DNA of 5,826 bases from Paenibacillus sp. UBA6285 (GTDB lineage: Bacteria; Bacillota; Bacilli; Paenibacillales; Paenibacillaceae): contig DJUJ01000218.1 of the NCBI GenBank assembly GCA_002438345.1, forward strand, positions 17,516-23,341, in the 5' to 3' direction. The notes under the pieces are model-generated. The model saw only the letters and a list, made by a program, of their open reading frames with translations. It did no database searches and was not told the DNA's origin. Shown piece by piece: positions 1 to 5,826 of this stretch. A program made the translations under genes and the position numbers. Numbering within the stretch: the first letter of the stretch is position 1; each line of letters opens with the position of its first letter.

Positions 1-3000
1 TTGATATGAAGTATGTACAGGTGAATGTCAAAAGATATAAAGAGCCTGTGAGCGACTTGATTATCAAATTGTATGCAGTGAACAGTGAAGGGCTGCCGAC
101 TGGAGATCCGCTAGTCCAAACGACAGTGGACAAAAACCGAATTGTGGACGGAGGACTCACTACTGCGGAGTTGAGCTACAGTCTCCTTCAGGATACGCGG
201 TATGCGCTCGTTCTGACTCAACAAGAGCGGGGCTCCGGGGAATACCGCTGGGTCATCATGTCCAAAAACTTTGAATCTCAAAAGGAGAACTTTGGCAAAT
301 CGACTTCAGGTGTCTTTAAATCTGAAGCGAGTCTGGGCACGGGCATCATGAGAATTGTGAAAGAAGGCAACGTGGATCGAGCCCCACTTCAAGGCTTGAT
401 TGAAGAGCTTAAGCAATATAACAGACAGCTTTACACGCTCCAGAGCTGGTCTTCCTTGGAGATAGCTTTGAGTAGCGCTCATGAGCGCTTGAACGATGTG
501 GATGTTAAACAGGAAGAGTTGAATACGGCATTAAATCAGGTGCAAACAGCCTTTAATAACCTGGTGCTGAGTACGAACCTGGATGTAATGGCTAAGCAGA
601 TGGAGACGATCAGCCAAGCGGCCCTGATTGGCTACACTAGCCAGTCGTCAGACGTTTTACATCAAGCAATCCAGGAAGCACAAGCTTTGAATACCGGCGC
701 ATCCGAGCAAGAACGGATCAAGGCATATTCAAAAGTGCTGAATGCCTTGGACGGATTGCAGCTGGAACTGAAATATCAGTATGAATTGAACCCTAAAATG
801 ACAGCTGGGTTTGGTTTTGAAGGTGACAAGAACGCCACTCTGGCTTTCCTCGATGGATCCTATCAGATCGGCGGAACCCGTCCTATGCAGAATGGGTTTG
901 TGGCAACGAAACAAATCGTTACGTTCGGTGCAACAAATACGTCGGGCATCAAATGGTATAACGCAGAAGGCTATCTGCCGGTATTTATTAATGAGTTTGC
1001 TAAAGACAATATGGACTATAAAATTGAATCGTTTGGTAACAAACATACGGTAGAGAGCAAAGACTACGTTATTAACTATTCCAGAATGACGGTTACCAAT
1101 CATTCGGATGAGACTCGCCTGCTGCCGGTTGTATCTGCCAATCTGGTTCCGATGAATCAGGCTGCAAACGAAGTTTATACGATCAAACCTGGTGAGACTG
1201 TTATTAGAGAGTTTGCCATCGAAGGGGATAAGTATGAATATTTCGATGCGGGAAAAACGAGCTTTACATCTCTAACGAGGGAGCAAGTATCGAAATTGGG
1301 TACATTTGACGGCAACTACAGTGAGATGAAATCATACTGGAATAACCGTCTGTCCACAGTAGTTGATATCGATCTGCCGAATAAAGAGCTAGTCAATGCT
1401 TTTAAAGCGGGCTACATTTACAACATGATCATTAAAGACGGCAATTATCTGCATGTGGGTGAGAATGGTTATGCCAGACTTTACTCTCACGATACCATCG
1501 GGATTGTTGTTCAATTGATTCAGAGCGGCGACTTTGCACACGCAAAAGAGTATCTGAAAAGCATACCTCTTACCGGAGGAATCAACATCGAGACTGGTCA
1601 AGTGGATCCGAACCTGTTCTGGGATGCCAACTGGAAGCTTCCGTGGACTTATGCCGTATATTTGAGTAAAACAGGTGACACATCCATATTTGATGAAATG
1701 ATGAAAGCGGATGACGGATCAGTGGGTTCCGTTTTCGATAAGAGAGTAAAATTCGGGGCAAGAAGTATTGAAAGCGACCGTGCTGGAGACGGCCGAATTA
1801 TGAAAGAAACGAAAGCTATAGATTCATTGGGGTATTGGACGATTGACAATTACTCCGCACTGACTGGTTTGGCATCTTATGAATATATCGCGCGTGAGCT
1901 GTATAAGGTGAAAGGCCATGAAAGTTATCTGGCAGAGGCGGAATGGGCCAAGGCTCAATACGAAGATCTACTCGCTGCTTTCACAGCCAAATTGCAAAAA
2001 ACAATCACTGACAAAGCTCTGAACTATATTCCGGCATCTGTCGTGCAAAGTAATGATGAGAACCGGATGAAAGACTCCCGGGATGCCAACTGGGCTTCTA
2101 TGTTCCTGTTCGGAAGATGGCTGTGGGATGGATATTTGTTTGGAGCGAACCAGCCAGAGGACAATATCAACCTGACGATGCTCGACGACACATACACCTA
2201 TGGTATGGAGCGACGTGTCAACGAAGGGACAACCGATTCTCCGTATAACTTTGGCGGTTATCCTCACGGTTTCTACTCCAGTGCTTATAATGCCGGTTAC
2301 GGAAGCTCCGCGCTTCGCGGTGAGAAATACAGAGACATGGGAATTAAAGCTTACGAGTTTATGATTGAAAATTCCATGAGTGGACCGTTCAGTTGGTGGG
2401 AAGGTGTTGCTTACCCTGCTACAGAATCCAGCCCTTGGACGGCAGTCAATGATGAACTTGGTGTTCGTAATACGCCTGGCGGGGGCGGATCGGCCCAGCA
2501 TATGTGGGGGCAGGCCGTCAACTCGAAGGTATTGGTGGACTCGCTGATCACTGAGCGTATCTATGATCAGAACACAAAATACGAAATTATTGTGGGCCGT
2601 GGCATTCCTAAAGAGTGGGTTACGGATGCCGATAAGAACAACAATGTGGTAGCGGATGTTCAGAACTATCCTGCATTCCAAGGCGGAAGAGTAGGATACA
2701 ATGTGGTTAGAAAAGCAAACCAGCTTGTGTTTACATTTACGACCAGTCTGGAGCAGGCCAAAGCTGATACGAGCAATGCACAAATCAGCATTCAATTGCC
2801 TAGTATGGTTAACAACATTCTGAAGGCTTCCGAGGGTGTTGTAGACAATGTCAAAGGTATCGTTACCGTTCCGCTCAATACAAAAACGGTGGCCATTACT
2901 TTGAGTGACCTGCCTAAGCCTGCCGATGTCGACAACGGAAACAACGGTAACAATGGTAACAACGGAAACAATGGAAACAACGGTAATAACGGTAATAACG

Positions 3001-3572
3001 GTAATAACGGTAACAATAACAACAACGGAAATTCGGTTAACCCGCCGAAGTTTAAGGACATCTCCAATCACTGGGCACTCGATTCTATTGTTACCGCAGT
3101 AGAACGTGGAATTATTAAGGGTTATGAAGACGGAACATTCCGTCCGAATGCTGTGGTGAACCGCAGTGAGCTGATGGTTATGCTTGGCCGTGCGTTGAAA
3201 CTCCCGCAGGCGGACACAACTCTTCCGTTTGAAGATGCATCTAGCATTCCGGCATGGGCGAAATCTTACATCTCCAGTGCAGTCAAATCCGCCTATATTA
3301 AGGGATATGAGGATAATTCTTTCCGTCCTGACGGTAAAGTGACCCGGATTGAATTCGTAGCGCTGGTTGCGCGGGCACTCGATTTGAAGAGCGGTGCGAA
3401 GGCATCCCTACCTTTTGCCGATGCCGATCAAATTCCTGCTTGGGGAAAAGAGTATGCTGCAGCGGTATATGAGGCAGGTCTGATCCTAGGCAAAGGAAAT
3501 GACCGGTTTGCTCCGAATGATCCGGTAACGAGAGCAGAAGCGATTACCTTGCTTTTGAGAATGTCTAAATAA
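1..3572 (+). CDS. SLH-anchored multidomain surface protein, putative six-hairpin glycosidase (5' partial)
   Basis: Numbering is from the Met at position 6. The frame is open to the window edge, that Met has no ribosome site, and no signal peptide is seen although an SLH protein must be exported, so the true start lies upstream. Visible order: beta-rich sandwich (about 1-118); two three-helix FIVAR-like modules (about 130-188 and 190-256); a beta-sandwich (about 260-430); a long helical, aromatic-rich region (about 434-856) resembling (alpha/alpha)6 glycosidases, with repeated DANW motifs (540-543, 693-696), SWWEG (796-800) and a Gly-rich PGGGGSAQHMWGQ stretch (824-836); a beta-rich cap with GIPKEW (about 857-970), as seen after such barrels; an Asn/Gly linker (977-1009); three SLH domains (from about 1016, 1075 and 1137) with NRSE, TRIE and TRAE motifs. 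SLH triplets bind pyruvylated secondary cell-wall polysaccharide, so the protein should sit on the cell surface. Glycosidase activity and substrate are inferred from fold-like features only; I cannot assign a GH family. A terminator follows 34 bases after the stop. Confidence 0.9.
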   Translation, partial: DMKYVQVNVKRYKEPVSDLIIKLYAVNSEGLPTGDPLVQTTVDKNRIVDGGLTTAELSYSLLQDTRYALVLTQQERGSGEYRWVIMSKNFESQKENFGKSTSGVFKSEASLGTGIMRIVKEGNVDRAPLQGLIEELKQYNRQLYTLQSWSSLEIALSSAHERLNDVDVKQEELNTALNQVQTAFNNLVLSTNLDVMAKQMETISQAALIGYTSQSSDVLHQAIQEAQALNTGASEQERIKAYSKVLNALDGLQLELKYQYELNPKMTAGFGFEGDKNATLAFLDGSYQIGGTRPMQNGFVATKQIVTFGATNTSGIKWYNAEGYLPVFINEFAKDNMDYKIESFGNKHTVESKDYVINYSRMTVTNHSDETRLLPVVSANLVPMNQAANEVYTIKPGETVIREFAIEGDKYEYFDAGKTSFTSLTREQVSKLGTFDGNYSEMKSYWNNRLSTVVDIDLPNKELVNAFKAGYIYNMIIKDGNYLHVGENGYARLYSHDTIGIVVQLIQSGDFAHAKEYLKSIPLTGGINIETGQVDPNLFWDANWKLPWTYAVYLSKTGDTSIFDEMMKADDGSVGSVFDKRVKFGARSIESDRAGDGRIMKETKAIDSLGYWTIDNYSALTGLASYEYIARELYKVKGHESYLAEAEWAKAQYEDLLAAFTAKLQKTITDKALNYIPASVVQSNDENRMKDSRDANWASMFLFGRWLWDGYLFGANQPEDNINLTMLDDTYTYGMERRVNEGTTDSPYNFGGYPHGFYSSAYNAGYGSSALRGEKYRDMGIKAYEFMIENSMSGPFSWWEGVAYPATESSPWTAVNDELGVRNTPGGGGSAQHMWGQAVNSKVLVDSLITERIYDQNTKYEIIVGRGIPKEWVTDADKNNNVVADVQNYPAFQGGRVGYNVVRKANQLVFTFTTSLEQAKADTSNAQISIQLPSMVNNILKASEGVVDNVKGIVTVPLNTKTVAITLSDLPKPADVDNGNNGNNGNNGNNGNNGNNGNNGNNGNNNNNGNSVNPPKFKDISNHWALDSIVTAVERGIIKGYEDGTFRPNAVVNRSELMVMLGRALKLPQADTTLPFEDASSIPAWAKSYISSAVKSAYIKGYEDNSFRPDGKVTRIEFVALVARALDLKSGAKASLPFADADQIPAWGKEYAAAVYEAGLILGKGNDRFAPNDPVTRAEAITLLLRMSK
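2934..3032 (+). repeat. 9-bp tandem repeat encoding the (Asn-Gly-Asn)n linker
   Basis: Eleven consecutive 9-bp units code for Asn-Gly-Asn, except the tenth, which codes for Asn-Asn-Asn. The third positions vary (AAC/AAT, GGT/GGA) except for three identical AACGGTAAT units in a row at 2979-3005, which look like the most recently copied. In the protein this is a flexible, uncharged, probably disordered spacer between the catalytic-type part and the wall-binding SLH domains. The repeat produces long antisense open frames that are artefacts. Confidence 0.95.
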
Positions 3573-3605
3573 GAACAGAGGGTAATGATTTTGGATTAGA
3601 TTATT

Positions 3606-3649
3606 AAAACAGAGGTTTTGCGCATAATACGCAAGACCTCTGTTTTTTT
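3606..3649 (+). terminator. Rho-independent terminator of the SLH protein gene
   Basis: Arms ACAGAGGTTTTGCG (3609-3622) and CGCAAGACCTCTGT (3630-3643) pair over 14 bp with one G-T wobble around a 7-base loop. The second arm runs straight into seven T (3643-3649). Four A at 3606-3609 can extend the stem into the T run. It lies 34 bases after the stop codon, so the surface-protein transcript should end here. Confidence 0.93.
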
Positions 3650-3698
3650 ATGCCTATATACAGAGGAGGGAGAAGCCGGATTATATGGAGTACTCATT

Positions 3699-3726
3699 TT
3701 GGTATGCCGGGACAGTCTGCTATACT
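3699..3726 (+). promoter_or_regulatory. Probable sigma-A promoter with extended -10, for the aldo/keto reductase gene
   Basis: A -35-like TTGGTA (3699-3704; 4 of 6 match TTGACA), a 16-bp spacer and a -10 box TATACT (3721-3726; 5 of 6 match TATAAT) are preceded by TG at 3718-3719, giving an extended -10. Transcription would start near 3732-3734, leaving an untranslated leader of about 77 bases before the ATG at 3810. It lies between the upstream terminator and the reductase, as expected for an independent unit. Assigned from consensus only. Confidence 0.6.
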
Positions 3727-3736
3727 TTCTGTGTCA

Positions 3737-3755
3737 ACGCTTGCTTCTGAAGCGT
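3737..3755. promoter_or_regulatory. Inverted repeat just downstream of the predicted start site, possible operator
   Basis: ACGCTT (3737-3742) and AAGCGT (3750-3755) are perfect 6-bp arms around seven bases. A nested palindrome GCTTCTGAAGC occupies 3743-3753. Lying a few bases after the predicted transcription start, it is well placed for a repressor site or a small leader hairpin. No known operator consensus is matched with certainty. Confidence 0.3.
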
Positions 3756-3759
3756 GAAA

Positions 3760-3783
3760 TTAGGTTAAGTAAGATTAACTAAA
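3760..3783. promoter_or_regulatory. AT-rich inverted repeat in the reductase leader, possible operator
   Basis: GTTAA (3764-3768) and TTAAC (3775-3779) are perfect arms around six bases. The symmetry continues outwards as TTA and TAA with one bulged G. Such AT-rich dyads are typical of MarR- or HxlR-type regulator sites, which often control carbonyl-detoxifying reductases, but that link is inference. In an AT-rich leader a chance match cannot be excluded. Confidence 0.25.
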
Positions 3784-3796
3784 TAACAATAAGCTT

Positions 3797-3802
3797 GGAG
3801 GG
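3797..3802 (+). promoter_or_regulatory. Ribosome binding site for the ATG at 3810
   Basis: GGAGGG (3797-3802) lies seven bases before the ATG at 3810, an ideal Firmicute Shine-Dalgarno arrangement. It decides the original start of the aldo/keto reductase: translation is directed to 3810, whose frame meets the TAA at 3849-3851. The GTG at 3861 has no such site; the only GGAG nearby (3858-3861) overlaps the GTG itself. Confidence 0.85.
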
Positions 3803-3809
3803 CTAAGCG

Positions 3810-4646
3810 ATGAGTGAATTGAATGCACCGTTCTCAGGTGGACCCACTTAAAATGACGGAGTGACCATACCCTGGCTGGGCCTCGGTGTGTGGCAGTCTA
3901 AGGACGGCGAAGAGGTTATTCATGCGGTCAAAACTGCAGTGGAAGTTGGGTATCGCAGTATTGATACGGCAGCTGCTTACAATAACGAAGAAGGTGTTGG
4001 ACAAGCTATTCGTGAGTGTGGAGTGGCCCGTGATGAGCTGTTTATTACAACTAAAGTATGGAATGCAGATCAAGGCTACGAATCGACACTGAAAGCGTTC
4101 GAGGTTAGCCGGCGTAAGCTGGGTCTGGATTACATTGATTTGTATCTCATTCACTGGCCGGTGACAGGGAAGTACCGGGAGACATGGAAAGCCTTGATTC
4201 ATCTGCAAAAAGAGGGCCTCATCAAATCCATTGGTGTGAGCAATTTTCAGATTCATCATCTGAAGGATATCATCGAGGACACCGGAGTGGTGCCAGTGGT
4301 GAATCAGGTGGAATTCCATCCGTTGTTGACTCAACGCGAGCTGCTGAAGTATGCCAATGAGCAAGGTGTCCAGCTTGAGGCTTGGAGTCCGTTAATGCAA
4401 GGGAACCTTGATCTACCACTCTTAAACGAGCTGGCAGAGAAATATGGTAAGACCCCTGCTCAAATTGTGTTGCGCTGGGATTTGCAGCAAGGCGTCATTA
4501 CGATTCCAAAATCGGTGCATGCGGATCGAATCAAAGAGAATGCGGGGTTCTTTGACTTCACGCTAAGCGATGAGGATGTCAAGGCCATCGAAGATTTGAA
4601 CAAAGACCATCGTTTTGGTCCAGATCCCGATAATTTTAATTTCTAA
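3810..4646 (+). pseudogene. Aldo/keto reductase with an in-frame TAA at codon 14 (YvgN/YtbE-like)
   Basis: Cytosolic NADPH-dependent reductase of aldehydes and ketones, AKR superfamily, closest in style to Bacillus YvgN/YtbE. The ATG at 3810 has an excellent ribosome site, but codon 14 (3849-3851) is TAA. The same frame then stays open to 4646. Read through, it would be 278 codons, the usual family length. All catalytic residues are present (counted from 3810): Asp52 and Tyr57 in SIDTAAAYNNEEG, Lys82 in TTKVWN, His115 in LIHWP. Further family signatures are GVSNF, NQVEFHP, EAWSPLMQG and the cofactor-binding ITIPKS. By alignment from memory, the stop falls where relatives have the Leu of a KLxNGV strand, so TTA to TAA by one substitution is a simple explanation. 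The lost part would be the N-terminal hairpin that caps the barrel. It could instead be a sequencing error, or a gene expressed from the GTG at 3861 (261 residues). Own promoter upstream; hairpin downstream. Confidence 0.85.
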
Positions 4647-4677
4647 ATGTAGCCACAGCATATTGGCAAAATATAAA

Positions 4678-4719
4678 GCAAACAGCAAGTCGCCGGATGA
4701 ACGGTGACTTGCTGTTTGC
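4678..4719. terminator. Long hairpin between converging genes, probable bidirectional terminator
   Basis: GCAAACAGCAAGTCGCCG (4678-4695) pairs with 4702-4719 over 18 bp with a single G-T wobble and a 6-base loop. On the plus strand only a short CATTT follows; on the minus strand the stem is followed by TTTATATTTT. The U tracts are therefore imperfect both ways and somewhat better for the minus-strand gene. It begins 31 bases after the reductase stop and lies 27 bases beyond the end of the asparagine synthase, so it probably ends both transcripts. Confidence 0.8.
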
Positions 4720-4746
4720 ATTTGGAGTAACTATTAGTTTTTTACG

Positions 4747-5826
4747 TTAACTAATGGAGACATTATATTTTCGCAGCCAGAGATCCACTTGGGCCAGATA
4801 AGCAAACAGTTGTGGGCCAGACATGAGTTGACCGAACCAAGGCAGATTGGTAGAGGATTCTGGGGAGGCGGCGATCTCACGGATTTTGGCAGCATCAATT
4901 AAAGGGAGTATAGGCGAAGTAGAGTCATCTAGAATGTTCAATACTTGCGTTCGTACCGCATTTAAATAGGCTGGATTGTGGGTTTTTGGGTAGGGACTTT
5001 TTTTACGATATAGCACATCGTCAGGAAGAATTCCTTCAAGCGCTTTGCGCAAAACCCCTTTTTCACGACCGCCCAAGTTCTTGATTTCCCAAGGAATATT
5101 AAATACATATTGAACGAGCCGATGATCACAGTAAGGAACACGTACCTCTAGTCCGGCGCCCATACTCATTCGATCTTTACGGTCGAGCAGAGTGGGCATG
5201 AAGCGGGTGATATTCAAATAGGACATTACGCGCATTTGTGCTTGTTTACCTGTCTCCCCATCCAATTTTGGGACTTCTGCTACCGCATCGCTGTATCTGT
5301 CGCCCAAATATTCCAGTGGACGAATCCACTCGTTAACTTCAGGGGATAGTAGACTTGCACGCATTTTAGGAGCAACTGCCCAAGGAAAAGTGCCTGAGGA
5401 GAGCATCTCCTCCCGATGGAACCAAGGATATCCACCAAAAATCTCATCGGCAGCTTCGCCGGAAATGGCTACAGTGGCATTCTTTTTAATCTCTCGGCAA
5501 AATAAATACAGGGAAGAGTCCACATCGGTCATCCCAGGTAAATCTCGTGTGTACAACGCATTATCAAGTGCTTCTACAAGCTCCGGCGTATCGAATGAGA
5601 TATATTGGTGGTTCGTATTTAATTCATCGACCATTCGCTTAATCCACGGTCCATCTGCTCCGGGCTGAAAAGTATGACTCTTGAAGTGCTTGTCGTTATC
5701 GACATAATCGACGGAATAAGTATCTACTCGTCCCTGACCATTTCGGTTGTAGTAATCCACTGCAAGTGCTGTTAGCGCACTGGAGTCCAGTCCTCCTGAT
5801 AAAAGCGAGCAGACAGGAACGTCAGA
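4747..5826 (-). CDS. asnB: Asparagine synthase (glutamine-hydrolysing), C-terminal synthetase part (5' partial)
   Basis: Converts aspartate, ATP and glutamine to asparagine, AMP, PPi and glutamate in the cytosol. The frame runs off the window: 359 residues are visible and begin with SDVPVCSLLSGGLDSS, whose SGGLDSS (residues 10-16) is the PP-loop that binds ATP pyrophosphate. A GTG at 5758-5760 lies inside the domain, after this motif, and cannot be the start. Later family motifs are RDLPGMTDVDSS (94-105), SGEAADEIFGGYPW (122-135, the usual SGEGADE with Ala for Gly), DRKDRMSM followed by GLEVRVPYCDHR (215-236), REKGVLRKA (254-262) and RKKSPYPKTHNP. The roughly 200-230-residue N-terminal glutaminase domain with its catalytic Cys must lie past 5826. 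The RDLPGM and SPYPKTHNP motifs suit the Bacillus AsnB/AsnO type of about 610-630 residues. These species often carry several paralogues, so asnB is used generically and asnO is possible. The C-terminus looks complete and a terminator hairpin follows. Confidence 0.95.
   Translation of the reverse strand, partial: SDVPVCSLLSGGLDSSALTALAVDYYNRNGQGRVDTYSVDYVDNDKHFKSHTFQPGADGPWIKRMVDELNTNHQYISFDTPELVEALDNALYTRDLPGMTDVDSSLYLFCREIKKNATVAISGEAADEIFGGYPWFHREEMLSSGTFPWAVAPKMRASLLSPEVNEWIRPLEYLGDRYSDAVAEVPKLDGETGKQAQMRVMSYLNITRFMPTLLDRKDRMSMGAGLEVRVPYCDHRLVQYVFNIPWEIKNLGGREKGVLRKALEGILPDDVLYRKKSPYPKTHNPAYLNAVRTQVLNILDDSTSPILPLIDAAKIREIAASPESSTNLPWFGQLMSGPQLFAYLAQVDLWLRKYNVSIS

Noticed and set aside
6..8. 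ATG at position 6 as the true start of the SLH protein.
   Set aside because: There is no ribosome site, the frame is open to the window edge, the protein begins within a beta-sandwich strand, and the signal peptide required for an SLH protein is missing.
1968..3071. A long antisense open frame (367 codons) opposite the surface-protein gene.
   Set aside because: It mirrors the Asn/Gly repeat (giving runs of Val, Ile and Thr) and the coding strand's codon bias, has no recognisable domain, and lies fully inside a convincing gene. The Leu/Pro-rich frame at 2792-3067 and the Thr-rich plus-strand frame at 2905-3102 are also repeat shadows.
3685..3750. A 21-codon open frame (ATG at 3685, TGA at 3748-3750) with three Cys between the terminator and the reductase.
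   Set aside because: The nearest Shine-Dalgarno (AGGAGGG, 3664-3670) is 14 bases away, too far. The frame also overlaps the predicted promoter, so it would not be on that transcript.
4733..4755. ATTAGTT/AACTAAT inverted repeat overlapping the end of the asparagine synthase gene, similar in sequence to the dyad in the reductase leader.
   Set aside because: It spans a stop codon in AT-rich DNA with a 9-base gap. The similarity is short and probably chance, and the hairpin at 4678-4719 is the far better terminator.
5758..5760. GTG as the start of the asparagine synthase.
   Set aside because: The same frame continues upstream to the window edge and includes the essential SGGLDSS PP-loop, so the real start lies beyond 5826.

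Overview
The window looks like chromosomal DNA of a low-to-moderate GC Firmicute, most likely Paenibacillus or a close relative. The basis is a large exported-type protein ending in three S-layer homology (SLH) domains, strong AGGAGG-like ribosome sites, rho-independent terminators, and YvgN-like and AsnB/AsnO-like proteins. The genus is an inference from family style, not from a marker gene.

Layout. Positions 1-3572 (+) hold the 3' part of a very large multidomain cell-surface protein: an N-terminal beta-sandwich, two FIVAR-like helical modules, a putative (alpha/alpha)6 six-hairpin glycosidase region, an (Asn-Gly-Asn)n linker and three SLH domains. It starts upstream of the window. A strong terminator (3606-3649) closes it. 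A short regulatory region (about 3650-3809) follows, with a good extended -10 promoter and two inverted repeats. Positions 3810-4646 (+) hold an aldo/keto reductase gene whose reading frame carries an in-frame TAA at codon 14. The rest of the frame and all four catalytic residues are intact. A long hairpin at 4678-4719 separates it from the converging gene. Positions 4747-5826 (-) hold the synthetase half of a glutamine-hydrolysing asparagine synthase, whose N-terminal glutaminase half lies beyond the window.

The three genes look like independent transcription units and share no obvious pathway: one wall-anchored polysaccharide-active or structural protein, one cytosolic carbonyl reductase and one amino-acid biosynthetic enzyme. 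I see no CRISPR, RNA gene, insertion sequence or phage signal. The two points that most deserve a second look are the nonsense codon near the start of the otherwise perfect aldo/keto reductase, and the unassigned catalytic-type region of the SLH protein.
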